64,000 nt of DNA, from NCBI GenBank assembly GCA_963776205.1, contig CAVZLR010000002.1, positions 682,001 through 746,000 of the forward strand. Reading direction: 5' to 3'. The translations under genes were made by a program, and so were the position numbers. This document shows positions 25,325-33,870 of this stretch, one piece after another (within the stretch, counting starts at the first letter, position 1; each line of letters starts with the position of its first letter). Origin of the DNA: UBA4459 sp963776205. Lineage in GTDB: Bacteria; Bacteroidota; Bacteroidia; Bacteroidales; F082. A model generated the notes under the pieces. That model had not been told where the DNA came from and did not search any database. It saw nothing but the letters and a program-made list of their open reading frames with translations.

Positions 25325-27535
25325 ATGATGGCAGCAACACAAGACAAATACGGGCTAAAACCTATCCTAAAGACATTTTTCGGTTTTTCAAGCTTTAAAG
25401 GAAATCAGGAAGCAATCATTATCAATTTAATGGAAGGGAATGACACATTTGTTTTAATGCCGACAGGCGGAGGTAAATCGTTGTGTTATCAATTACCTGC
25501 GCTTCTGAAGGAAGGGACTGCTATTGTTGTCTCTCCTCTTATCGCATTAATGAAAAACCAGGTTGATATGATCCGCAATTTTGGAACACAAGGTGGTATT
25601 GCCCATGTCATGAACTCCTCGCTTTCAAAAACGGAATTAAATTTAGTAAAGGAAGATTTGCTTTCAGGCAAAACCAAATTGCTTTACATGGCACCTGAAT
25701 CTTTAACTAAAGAAGATAATATTGAGTTTCTTCAGCAGATAAACATATCATTTTATGCCATAGACGAAGCTCATTGTATTTCAGAATGGGGTCACGATTT
25801 CAGACCTGAGTACCGAAAACTCAGACCTATAATGAGCGCCATTGGCAAAAAGGTACCTACCATTGGACTTACAGCTACAGCCACTCTTAAGGTTCAGGAA
25901 GATATTCTGAAAAACCTTGATATAGTAAACGCACAGGTATATAAGTCTTCCTTCGACAGGGTAAATTTATATTATGAAGTCCGGCCAAAAACTAAAAATG
26001 TCATCAGAGACATTATTAAATACATTAAAACACAACCTGGCAAGTCGGGTATTGTTTATTGCTTGTCGAGAAAAAAAGTAGAAGAAATTGCTGAGACTCT
26101 TGTTGTGAACGGTATAAGGGCACTACCGTACCATGCCGGTCTGGATGCTTCAACCAGGAAGAAAAATCAGGACATGTTCCTGATGGAAGAAGTTGAAGTA
26201 ATTGTTGCTACCATTGCTTTTGGAATGGGTATTGATAAACCCGACATTCGATTTGTAATTCATCACGATATTCCTAAAAGTATTGAAGGCTATTACCAGG
26301 AGACAGGGCGTGGCGGACGTGACGGAGGCGAAGGAAACTGCGTTACATTTTACAGCTATGATGACATTCAGAAGCTGGAGAAATTTATGAAAGACAAACC
26401 TGTAGCCGAACAGGAAATTGCGAAAGAATTGCTTTTTGAAACCGTGGCATATGCCGAATCATCAGTTTGCCGACATAAATTATTACTTCATTATTTTGGC
26501 GAGTATTATCCTCATGATAATTGCGGTGCTTGTGATAATTGCCTGAATCCAAAGGAGAAATTTGAAGGGCAGGAAGACATGAAACTGGCTATCGAAGCCA
26601 TTATATTTACCAAGCAACAATTTAAAGCAAAGATCATTGCAGACATTCTGGCGGGAAAGAAAAGTGGTGATATCAAAGCTATCAAACTCGATAAAATTGA
26701 AATATTTGGCGATGGAAAGGACCATGAATCTAAATACTGGAATATGGTGTTACGGCAATGTTTGATCCATAAACTGATAGAAAAAGAGATTGAAAATTAT
26801 GGCATTTTAAAGGTTACTAAAGCAGGGGAGGAATTTACTAAGAAACCATACAGTATCATGATCGCCAGAGACCATGATTATGAGGGTGATGATGACGATG
26901 ACGGTATCATTACCGCGAATGGAGGTCAAAGAAGCAGTGGCACAGATGCTACATTATTTACCATGCTGAAAGATTTGAGAAAAGATATCTCGAAAAAAGA
27001 AAATCTGCCACCATTTGTTATCTTTCAGGACCCTTCATTGGAAGACATGGCAATTCAATATCCCATTTCTGAAGAAGAGCTGACGCAAATTGTAGGAGTT
27101 GGAACAGGAAAGGCTGCCAAATATGGCGGGCCATTTATCGAACTTATCAAACAATATGTTGAAGAAAATGAAATAACCAGGCCAAATGACATGGTTATTA
27201 AATCCGTGGTTAATAAGTCAGGATTAAAAGTTCATATCATTAAAAGTATTGACAGAAAATTGCCATTAAAAGATATTGCAAAAGCAAAAGACATGACATT
27301 GAGTGAGATGCTTACTGAAATTGAACGAATTGTGTCTTCAGGAACCAAGCTGGATATAAGTTATTATATCAATGAATATATTGATGAGTACCACCAGGAA
27401 GAAATCTATGATTATTTTTCAGAAGCAGAAACAGATTCCATTTCAGAAGCACTTGCAGAATTAGGTGAGTCAGAGTTCACTGAAGAGGAAATCAGGCTAT
27501 TACGCATCAAGTATTTATCAGACGTTGGCAATTAG
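25325..27535 (+). CDS. recQ: ATP-dependent DNA helicase RecQ
   Basis: A 736-residue 3'-5' helicase. Motif I PTGGGKSLCYQLPAL, motif II AIDEAHCISEWGHDFRPEY, motif III GLTATAT, motif V ATIAFGMGIDKPDIRFVIH and motif VI YYQETGRGGRDG are intact. The zinc-binding cysteines C-x2-H...CGACDNC follow at about 375-405, then the winged-helix domain and a C-terminal HRDC domain (QYPISEEELTQIVGVGTGKAAKYG). An acidic insert (YEGDDDDDG) precedes HRDC. A double ATG at 25325 makes the exact start uncertain by one residue. A -7 like TATATTTG at 25215-25222 may start the transcript. Confidence 0.95.
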   Translation: MMAATQDKYGLKPILKTFFGFSSFKGNQEAIIINLMEGNDTFVLMPTGGGKSLCYQLPALLKEGTAIVVSPLIALMKNQVDMIRNFGTQGGIAHVMNSSLSKTELNLVKEDLLSGKTKLLYMAPESLTKEDNIEFLQQINISFYAIDEAHCISEWGHDFRPEYRKLRPIMSAIGKKVPTIGLTATATLKVQEDILKNLDIVNAQVYKSSFDRVNLYYEVRPKTKNVIRDIIKYIKTQPGKSGIVYCLSRKKVEEIAETLVVNGIRALPYHAGLDASTRKKNQDMFLMEEVEVIVATIAFGMGIDKPDIRFVIHHDIPKSIEGYYQETGRGGRDGGEGNCVTFYSYDDIQKLEKFMKDKPVAEQEIAKELLFETVAYAESSVCRHKLLLHYFGEYYPHDNCGACDNCLNPKEKFEGQEDMKLAIEAIIFTKQQFKAKIIADILAGKKSGDIKAIKLDKIEIFGDGKDHESKYWNMVLRQCLIHKLIEKEIENYGILKVTKAGEEFTKKPYSIMIARDHDYEGDDDDDGIITANGGQRSSGTDATLFTMLKDLRKDISKKENLPPFVIFQDPSLEDMAIQYPISEEELTQIVGVGTGKAAKYGGPFIELIKQYVEENEITRPNDMVIKSVVNKSGLKVHIIKSIDRKLPLKDIAKAKDMTLSEMLTEIERIVSSGTKLDISYYINEYIDEYHQEEIYDYFSEAETDSISEALAELGESEFTEEEIRLLRIKYLSDVGN

Positions 27536-28072
27536 ATGATCAATAAAGTACTAATCCTGTTTGTCACATCGACACTTTTATTTTTTTCATGCTATCATGA
27601 AAATCATCCACAGGTAGAAGTTCCTGAAAATCTACTTTCAAAAAAACAGATGGTGGATATTTTAACGGATATTTATTTAGCTGAAGGAGCCATTATTTAT
27701 CACCGGATGAATAAAACATTTGCTGAAGAGAAGAGTGCCAGCTATTTTAAATTGATTTTTGACGAACACCAAATTACGCACCGGATTTTAAAAGACAATC
27801 TTGGGTATTACAATTCTGATCCGGAAATTATGGAAGAAATACTTGAGGATGTGCTTTCCAATCTGAGTAAGTTGCAAGCCGAAGTATCGGCAATGGAAGA
27901 CCCTTTGAATGATACAATTCCACAAAAACTGAATGACACTTTTCCAGGTAATTTCCCTCCATCTGTATACTATCAAAAGGACTGGTCCTTCGCTTCACTT
28001 ATTGATTCACTATTATTAATGCCCGTTGATTCTGTTTACAAAAGAATTAATGACAGCACTATTTTTGAATGA
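27536..28072 (+). CDS. DUF4296 lipoprotein
   Basis: A 178-residue lipoprotein with lipobox LFFSC (Cys19) and a helical body beginning LLSKKQMVDILTDIYLAEGA, the hallmark of DUF4296 proteins of Bacteroidota, then FKLIFDEHQITHRILKDNLGYY. Function unknown. The ATG directly follows the recQ stop with no spacing, so the genes are translationally coupled. The last 60 residues (SLIDSLLLMPVDSVY) look poorly ordered. Confidence 0.82.
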   Translation: MINKVLILFVTSTLLFFSCYHENHPQVEVPENLLSKKQMVDILTDIYLAEGAIIYHRMNKTFAEEKSASYFKLIFDEHQITHRILKDNLGYYNSDPEIMEEILEDVLSNLSKLQAEVSAMEDPLNDTIPQKLNDTFPGNFPPSVYYQKDWSFASLIDSLLLMPVDSVYKRINDSTIFE

Positions 28073-28085
28073 TCCGGGTTGATCT

Positions 28086-28535
28086 TTATTTTGAATAGAT
28101 GGCTTTCCTGGTTTCAATATCAATGCCATTATCAAGTACAAACTCAAAATCCAATTGCTTTGTTGAGATATAAGTTCCGGTGCCATTACTTAAAAAGTCA
28201 TCGCCAATATTTTGCTTATCTATAATTATTCTGTTTCCAACAACTAATCCTATAGCACTTCCTCCCATATCGGCAAAATTATTTAATATCACCTGGGTTG
28301 ATTGTGCCGGATTTTTTACAATACTTACCACGTAGTTAATTCTTCCGGGTTGGTCGCTTACATTCCATGTTCCCAGGAATTTATCCCTTGTATCAGTATA
28401 ATCCGAATCACCGTCTTCAATAGTACATGCTTGAAATATAAAAAGGATCGCAATAAAACATGCTATTTTACTAACCGTTGTGCCCCTATGCAAATATTTT
28501 AAAATTCCTGAATTCATATATTTTATAATTATCAT
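28086..28535 (-). CDS. small lipoprotein, unknown function
   Basis: A 149-residue frame. A lipoprotein signal ends at FIFQAC (about residue 37), so the true start is probably the in-frame ATG at residue 7 or the GTG before SKIACFIAILFIF. The body RDKFLGTWNVSDQPGRINYVVSI and DFEFVLDNGIDIETR suggests a small lipocalin-like beta barrel similar in style to the lipoprotein at 3858-4286. It lies 5 bases after deoC on the same strand. Confidence 0.72.
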   Translation of the reverse strand: MIIIKYMNSGILKYLHRGTTVSKIACFIAILFIFQACTIEDGDSDYTDTRDKFLGTWNVSDQPGRINYVVSIVKNPAQSTQVILNNFADMGGSAIGLVVGNRIIIDKQNIGDDFLSNGTGTYISTKQLDFEFVLDNGIDIETRKAIYSK

Positions 28536-28539
28536 ATTG

Positions 28540-29388
28540 TTATTTATTCACAATGTCATTATACACATTGCCAGCCAGGCTGCTTGCCCCGATCCTGAAA
28601 TATGAATTCGACAACCAGCGCTCTCCCAGCAGATGTTTCAGCAGAATATAATATGAGATGGCCTCTTTTGTGGTTGAAATGCCTCCTGCTGGTTTGATGC
28701 CTATCATTTTTCCGGTAGCTTCAAAATATTCTTTAATGGTTTCCAGCATGATGATAAATGCCTCGTGAGTGGCTGCCGGAACAATTTTTCCTGTTGACGT
28801 TTTTATAAAATCCGCCCCGGCATTGATGGCAATTTCACTGGCTTTCCGTATCAACTCAACCGATTTCAACTCCCCTGTTTCGAGGATCACTTTCAAATGG
28901 GCTTCACCGCAAGCTTCTTTGATCAAACTTACTTCATCAAAAACAAAGTCTGCATCACCTTCAATAAGCCTGCCTCTCGAAATCACCATATCAATCTCAT
29001 CGGCACCATGATCCACAGCATATTTTACCTCGTCAATACGCGCTGTTATAGGTGACTGGCCGCTTGGAAAAGCGCCGGCCACGCAAGCGGTTTTAATATC
29101 AGTACCTTTTAATGCCTGGTGCACTGTTTTTGCAAAAACGGGATATACACATACGGCCGCCACATTAGGTATGCCTTTTTCGCCACTGAAATATGAAGTT
29201 GCCTGCCGGCAAAGGGTTTCAACTTTCTGAAATGTGTCGTCACCGTTTAATGTGGTCAAATCAATACAACCTATAATTTGTTTCAATACCTGTTGCCTGT
29301 CAATTTCCGTTTTTCCAGCTTCAATTATCTTCCTGGCCTTATGTTCCAATTCTGGTAGTGCATATTTATACTCTGAAAAGCTATACAT
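28540..29388 (-). CDS. deoC: deoxyribose-phosphate aldolase
   Basis: A 282-residue class I aldolase that splits 2-deoxyribose 5-phosphate into glyceraldehyde 3-phosphate and acetaldehyde. The Schiff-base lysine lies in DFIKTSTGKIVPAATHE, and the second catalytic lysine region reads GIKPAGGIST. VCVYPVFAKTV, VAGAFPSGQSPITARIDE and EIDMVISRGRL are family landmarks. It is slightly longer than the E. coli enzyme because of an N-terminal extension (YALPELEHKARKIIEAGKTE). Nucleoside catabolism links loosely to the DNA-degrading genes elsewhere in the window. Confidence 0.93.
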   Translation of the reverse strand: MYSFSEYKYALPELEHKARKIIEAGKTEIDRQQVLKQIIGCIDLTTLNGDDTFQKVETLCRQATSYFSGEKGIPNVAAVCVYPVFAKTVHQALKGTDIKTACVAGAFPSGQSPITARIDEVKYAVDHGADEIDMVISRGRLIEGDADFVFDEVSLIKEACGEAHLKVILETGELKSVELIRKASEIAINAGADFIKTSTGKIVPAATHEAFIIMLETIKEYFEATGKMIGIKPAGGISTTKEAISYYILLKHLLGERWLSNSYFRIGASSLAGNVYNDIVNK

Positions 29389-29420
29389 TTCTTTTTTTGT
29401 ACAAAGCTATAAATAAAAAA

Positions 29421-29436
29421 GGTCGCTAAAGCGACC
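29421..29436. terminator. bidirectional hairpin GGTCGC-TAAA-GCGACC
   Basis: A perfect 6-bp stem with a 4-base loop, flanked by six A on the left and TTTT on the right, so it can act in both directions. It lies just upstream of deoC (reverse strand) and would end the tRNA transcript coming from the right. Confidence 0.7.
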
Positions 29437-29450
29437 TTTTCTTAGTAGCG

Positions 29451-29467
29451 GTAGCGGGGACCGGATT
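29451..29467 (-). repeat. 17-bp copy of the initiator tRNA 3' end
   Basis: GTAGCGGGGACCGGATT is identical to 29622-29638, the acceptor strand and part of the T arm of the tRNA. The rest of a tRNA is absent. It could be a tRNA gene remnant or one end of an old tRNA-targeted insertion of about 170 bp. Confidence 0.6.
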
Positions 29468-29549
29468 AACTCCCTACGGTCGTTGATCACAAAAAAGGGG
29501 GCTTAACAAAACCAAAGCCTGCTGCTGCGCTGTTGGGCTTTCTTATTTC

Positions 29550-29577
29550 CTGAGCTTACAAACAAGTTTGTGCTCAG
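29550..29577. other. long hairpin between tRNA and deoC
   Basis: CTGAGC (29550-29555), two-base bulge, ACAAAC (29558-29563), AA loop, then GTTTGT and GCTCAG (29566-29577) give a 12-bp stem. A looser AAAGCC...GGCTTT pairing at 29514-29541 lies beside it. With the flanking terminators it forms a dense cluster of structured RNA of unknown role. Confidence 0.6.
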
Positions 29578-29587
29578 CCTAATAAGA

Positions 29588-29614
29588 AAAGCCCGGAACT
29601 TCGTTCCAGGCTTT
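29588..29614 (-). terminator. intrinsic terminator of the initiator tRNA
   Basis: On the reverse strand AAAGCC-T-GGAAC, loop GAA, GTTCC-G-GGCTTTT gives a 12-bp stem with a T run, beginning 9 bases after the tRNA 3' end. Confidence 0.75.
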
Positions 29615-29622
29615 GATCTTTG

Positions 29623-29694
<72 letters not shown>

Positions 29695-29761
29695 GTATGG
29701 TAAATTGGAGTGCAAAGATAAATTTTGTTTCTTTGCCGTGCAAACTTTTCTGAAAATTAAT

Positions 29762-30643
29762 ATGACACACAAGGCCGGATTCGTAAATATTATAGGCTAT
29801 CCCAATGTGGGGAAATCCACACTGATGAACGCTTTGGTTGGTGAAAAGCTATCCATCATCACGTCAAAGGCTCAAACAACGCGCCATCGCATCATGGGCA
29901 TTGTGAATGGTGATAATTTTCAAATCGTATATTCTGATACCCCGGGCATCGTTAAAGATCCTTCGTATAAAATGCATGAATATATGAATCAGTATATTGA
30001 ATCTGCTCTTGTTGATGCTGATGTTATATTGCTGATGCATGAAACCGGACAACTTTTCGAAGAAGTAGATATTCTTGAAAGATTAATTAAAGCTGACATT
30101 CCTGTGATTGTCATTATTAATAAAATTGATCTATCGAACCAGGAAAGTGTGGTAAAGGAAATGGAATATTGGTCTGCAAAGTTACCTGGAGCAGAGGTAA
30201 TTCCCATTTCTGCCATCAAGAATTTTAATATCGCCAAAGTATTTGATGAAATACTTGCATTAATACCTGAAAGCCCGCCATTTTTCCCGAAAGATGAATT
30301 GTCCGACCGCTCTGTTCGTTTTTTTGTTTCGGAGATCATTCGTGAGAAGGTATTTACGAACTATAAAAAAGAAGTCCCCTATGCAGTTGAAGTGGCAGTT
30401 GATGAATACAAAGAAGAGCCTAAACTGGTAAGGATATCAGCCACTATTTTTGTGGATCGCGAATCACAGAAAGCTATCATTCTGGGGCACCAGGGAAAAT
30501 CCATTAAAAAAGTAGGAACTGAAGCCAGAAAAGACATCGAAGAATTCATTCAAAATAAAGTTTTTCTTGAGATTACTGTAAAAGTGAATAAAGATTGGAG
30601 AGAAAAGGAAAACATGCTGAAAAGATTCGGTTACGATCATTAA
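29762..30643 (+). CDS. era: GTPase Era
   Basis: A 293-residue GTPase that binds 16S rRNA and checks 30S maturation. G1 GYPNVGKST, G3 DTPG, G4 NKID and the RFFVSEIIREKVF link are present, and the KH domain occupies about 200-290 (ILGHQGKSIKKVGTEARKDIE). The start is ATG at 29762 (MTHKAGFVNIIG). The open frame extends to 29570, but that part runs through the tRNA gene in antisense and is rejected. It is followed by der 27 bases on, an unusual but known pairing of two ribosome GTPases. Confidence 0.95.
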   Translation: MTHKAGFVNIIGYPNVGKSTLMNALVGEKLSIITSKAQTTRHRIMGIVNGDNFQIVYSDTPGIVKDPSYKMHEYMNQYIESALVDADVILLMHETGQLFEEVDILERLIKADIPVIVIINKIDLSNQESVVKEMEYWSAKLPGAEVIPISAIKNFNIAKVFDEILALIPESPPFFPKDELSDRSVRFFVSEIIREKVFTNYKKEVPYAVEVAVDEYKEEPKLVRISATIFVDRESQKAIILGHQGKSIKKVGTEARKDIEEFIQNKVFLEITVKVNKDWREKENMLKRFGYDH

Positions 30644-30670
30644 TTTTACAGTTTAAATCTAAATGTTATT

Positions 30671-31978
30671 ATGAATAACACAGTTGCCATTGTCGGCAGA
30701 CCAAATGTTGGAAAATCAACACTTTTTAACAGGTTAACAGAAAGTAAAGAAGCTATAGTAGAAGCGATAAGCGGAGTAACCCGCGACCGGATCTACGGAA
30801 AAAGCGACTGGAATGGTGTTGAATTTTCAGTAATTGATACAGGCGGCTATGTGCATGGCTCGGATGACACTTTTGAAGAAGAAATCAGGAAGCAGGTGTT
30901 ATTTGCCATCGATGAGTCCGATGCCATTATTTTCGTGGTCGACATAAGGGAAGGTATTAACCCACTGGATGAAGATGTTGCTCAATTATTGAGAAAGACA
31001 AAAAAGCAGGTCTTTTTAACCGCCAACAAAGCAGACACACCGAACATCAGTAGCCAGGCAGGTGATTTTTATGCCCTGGGACTTGGCGAAGTGTATCCCA
31101 TCTCATCTGTCAATGGTAGTGGCACAGGGGAGTTACTTGACGAATTAGTTAAAATCTTTAATGCCGTTAAAAAAGATGACGAACCTGACATTCCACGCAT
31201 AGCAGTAGTGGGGAGGCCCAATGTAGGGAAATCATCATTCATTAATACCTTGCTGGGTAATACGAGGAATATTGTTACCCCCATCGCAGGTACTACTCGC
31301 GATTCAGTACATACGCGGTATAACGCTTTCGGACACGATTTTATGTTGGTTGATACGGCTGGCCTTAGAAAAAAAGGCAAAGTGTATGAGAATATTGAAT
31401 TCTATTCAACCCTAAGAACCATACGTGCTATTGAAGATTCAGATATCTGCATCGTAATGATCGATGCACAAAGCGGGATCGAAAAACAGGATATCAGTAT
31501 TTTTCACCTGGCCGAAAAAAACAGGAAAGGCATTGTTGTTGTAGTCAATAAGTGGGATTTGGTGGACAAAGAAACAAACACCCATCTTGAATTTACAAAA
31601 AAAATCAAAGAAAAAATTGCACCGTTTAATGATGTACCCATCGTTTTTACATCTGTTCATGAGAAACAAAGGATTTTCAAAACGCTGGAACTCGCTACCG
31701 AAGTTTTTGAAAGAAGAACTCAAAAGATATCTACTTCAAAATTAAATGATGCCTTACTTCCCATCATTGAAAATACACCTCCACCCATGGCTTCCAGGGG
31801 CAGGTATATCAAGATTAAATACATTATGCAATTGAAGACGCCAACACCCCAATTTTTATTCTTCTGTAATTTGCCCGATGATGTGAAAGAATCGTACAGG
31901 CGGTTTCTTGAAAATAAGATCAGGGAGATTTATGACTTTAAAGGCGTTCCGATCCAGTTATTTTTCCGTCAAAAATAA
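30671..31978 (+). CDS. der: ribosome-associated GTPase Der (EngA)
   Basis: A 435-residue double GTPase needed for 50S assembly. Two G1 motifs, GRPNVGKST near the N-terminus and GRPNVGKSS at about 180, each with its DTxG (DTGGYV and DTAGLRKKGK) and NKxD (NKAD and NKWDLVDK) motifs. The C-terminal KH-like domain ends KGVPIQLFFRQK, the normal Der terminus. It lies between era and the S4 protein on the same strand. Confidence 0.96.
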   Translation: MNNTVAIVGRPNVGKSTLFNRLTESKEAIVEAISGVTRDRIYGKSDWNGVEFSVIDTGGYVHGSDDTFEEEIRKQVLFAIDESDAIIFVVDIREGINPLDEDVAQLLRKTKKQVFLTANKADTPNISSQAGDFYALGLGEVYPISSVNGSGTGELLDELVKIFNAVKKDDEPDIPRIAVVGRPNVGKSSFINTLLGNTRNIVTPIAGTTRDSVHTRYNAFGHDFMLVDTAGLRKKGKVYENIEFYSTLRTIRAIEDSDICIVMIDAQSGIEKQDISIFHLAEKNRKGIVVVVNKWDLVDKETNTHLEFTKKIKEKIAPFNDVPIVFTSVHEKQRIFKTLELATEVFERRTQKISTSKLNDALLPIIENTPPPMASRGRYIKIKYIMQLKTPTPQFLFFCNLPDDVKESYRRFLENKIREIYDFKGVPIQLFFRQK

Positions 31979-31983
31979 ATAAG

Positions 31984-32361
31984 TTGGAAACCATCAGAAT
32001 AGATAAATGGCTTTGGGCAGTCAGGTTCTTTAAAACCCGGACACAAGCTTCGGATGCTTGCCGGGGAGGGAAGGTTAAAATTGATGGACAGAACGTTAAG
32101 CCCTCAAGAGAAATCAGAATTGGTGAAGAAATTGAGGTGCAGTTGGGCATTATCAGGAAAAAAGTCAGCGTAAAAGCCATTCTGAAAAACCGGGTGGGTG
32201 CCAAACTGGTGGATGATTATATAAAAGACCTCACCCCTGCTGAAGAGTATGAAAAACTGGACATGCTAAAACAGCTTAATTATGAAAAACGTGATCGCGG
32301 CACCGGCCGGCCAACCAAAAAAAACAGAAGAGAAATTACCAAGCTTAAAAACTCAAAATAA
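31984..32361 (+). CDS. S4-domain RNA-binding protein (Hsp15-like)
   Basis: A 125-residue protein with an S4 domain at the N-terminus: IRIDKWLWAVRFFKTRTQAS, GGKVKIDGQNVKPSREI. It resembles heat-shock protein 15, which recycles free 50S subunits carrying nascent chains. The highly basic tail (RDRGTGRPTKKNRREITK) fits rRNA binding. The start is TTG at 31984, 5 bases after the der stop, so era-der-S4 form a ribosome-quality gene group. Confidence 0.88.
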   Translation: METIRIDKWLWAVRFFKTRTQASDACRGGKVKIDGQNVKPSREIRIGEEIEVQLGIIRKKVSVKAILKNRVGAKLVDDYIKDLTPAEEYEKLDMLKQLNYEKRDRGTGRPTKKNRREITKLKNSK

Positions 32362-32371
32362 GTTCAAACCC

Positions 32372-33403
32372 ATGAAAAAAAAATCACCCTTTCCAAAATT
32401 CAGCCTGCTAATAATCGTTTTGGTCATTATTATTTCTTCGTGCTCGATAAAAACGCAAACATTCAGCCTGGCATTTTATAATGTAGAAAACCTATTTGAC
32501 ACCATTAACGATCCCACAATTCACGATGAAACATATTTGCCCGGCAGCGAATTAGACTGGGACACTGAAAAATACCAGCACAAACTTGATAATATAGCCA
32601 AAGTTCTCAGGGCAATAGATACTGTTGAATTCCCTGCAACAATTGGATTAGCTGAAGTTGAAAATATTGGCGTATTAAATGAACTTGTAAAGCATCCAAC
32701 TATTTCCAAAGCAGGTTATAAAATATTACACCAGGAGGGTAAGGATGAACGTGGTATTGATGTGGCTTTGTTGTATATACCTGAAAAATATATGCCTTCT
32801 GAGACTCAATATATCAGCCTTAATTTCCCATTTGGCCCCGAAGTGGGTGTCCGTGATATTTTATACTCAAAAGGCGTTGTGAACGAAAAGGACACGGTAC
32901 ATATCTTTATAAATCATTGGAAATCGAGGTGGGGCGGCCAGGAAGAATCTGAACCATTTAGAAGGTATACCGCAAATCTTCTTAAAAGTTATACGGATTC
33001 CATTTTTAAAATACAGCCCAATGCCAATATTATTATCGCCGGTGATTTGAATGATAATCCAGATGATCTGAGCATTTCTCAGGATCTCAATGCTATTGAG
33101 CCTGCATTGCCATATCACGATAAAAAATTATATAACCTTTCTATCAAACAATATAAAACTGGCGAAGGAACTTTATACTTTAAAAGTTGGGATATGTTTG
33201 ATCAGATAATTGTTTCGACATCCATTTTAAACGGTAAAAATGGTATGATGGCGACAAGCCCGGATCAGATCATCATTAAAGAAGATTGGATGTTGTTTTA
33301 CCCAAAACATGGAGAGCCTAGACCAAACAGAACAGCAGCGCGCGATTATTATGGCGGCTACAGCGATCACTTACCGGTTTATATTAAAATTATTACTCAA
33401 TAG
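32372..33403 (+). CDS. secreted endonuclease/exonuclease/phosphatase-family lipoprotein
   Basis: 343 residues from the ATG at 32372; the frame is open to 32282 but overlaps the S4 gene. A lipoprotein signal ends IIISSC. The EEP fold is shown by SLAFYNVENLFDTIND (catalytic Asn and Glu region), IGLAEVENIGVL, GIDVALLYI, INHWKSRWGG, IIAGDLNDNPDD and the final catalytic YSDHLPVYI (Asp-His). Mg-dependent cleavage of nucleic acid or phosphodiester is expected, with the enzyme attached to the cell envelope. The operon with a T9SS endonuclease and TonB receptor lies 3 kb to the right, so a shared role in extracellular DNA use is possible. Confidence 0.88.
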   Translation: MKKKSPFPKFSLLIIVLVIIISSCSIKTQTFSLAFYNVENLFDTINDPTIHDETYLPGSELDWDTEKYQHKLDNIAKVLRAIDTVEFPATIGLAEVENIGVLNELVKHPTISKAGYKILHQEGKDERGIDVALLYIPEKYMPSETQYISLNFPFGPEVGVRDILYSKGVVNEKDTVHIFINHWKSRWGGQEESEPFRRYTANLLKSYTDSIFKIQPNANIIIAGDLNDNPDDLSISQDLNAIEPALPYHDKKLYNLSIKQYKTGEGTLYFKSWDMFDQIIVSTSILNGKNGMMATSPDQIIIKEDWMLFYPKHGEPRPNRTAARDYYGGYSDHLPVYIKIITQ

Positions 33404-33857
33404 GTTCTGCTTGAAAATATTGAATTTCTAATAATTCTCCATTTTCATCATAGAACCTCCATTCGCCGGATTTTTTTCCTTCTTCGAATGATCCAGTGTA
33501 ACGGACTTGACCATTCGAATGATAGGTAGTTGTGCTTCCTTCCATCTTACCATTTATAAATTCCCCTTCACTCCATAAAGTGCCATCCCTATAATAAGAT
33601 TTCCAAATGCCGTTGCGCTTATTAGCTTTAAGTGCTCCTTCTTTCAGCAGATTCCCATCCTCATAATATTCCATTTCATACACATAAACCTTAACACCGT
33701 CCCTATCTTCAAATCTTCTTATTATCTGAGGTGTTTCATTTATATATTTTGAAATGATATCTTCATTCTTTCCCTCGGTCCCTTTTTTATTTTCGTCAGA
33801 TGAATTACACGAAATTATAACTATGAGACTAAATGCAAATACAATATACTTTTTCAT
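33393..33857 (-). CDS. MORN-repeat lipoprotein
   Basis: A 154-residue lipoprotein (lipobox IISC, Cys17) with three or four MORN/YwqK-type repeats: YYEDGNLLKEGALKANKRNG, YYRDGTLWSEGEFINGKMEG, YHSNGQVRYTGSFEEGKKSG and FYDENGELLEI. These short Gly-rich beta hairpins mediate protein or surface interactions; YwqK-like proteins are sometimes antitoxins, but no toxin is adjacent. Its 3' end overlaps that of the EEP gene by 11 bases, tail to tail. Upstream on the same strand is pyrC. Confidence 0.82.
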   Translation of the reverse strand: MKKYIVFAFSLIVIISCNSSDENKKGTEGKNEDIISKYINETPQIIRRFEDRDGVKVYVYEMEYYEDGNLLKEGALKANKRNGIWKSYYRDGTLWSEGEFINGKMEGSTTTYHSNGQVRYTGSFEEGKKSGEWRFYDENGELLEIQYFQAEPIE

Positions 33858-33870
33858 TTAAGCTATTTTT

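Noticed and set aside
33393..33857. YwqK antitoxin of a toxin-antitoxin pair
   Set aside because: MORN repeats are present, but the protein is a lipoprotein and no toxin-like gene is adjacent.
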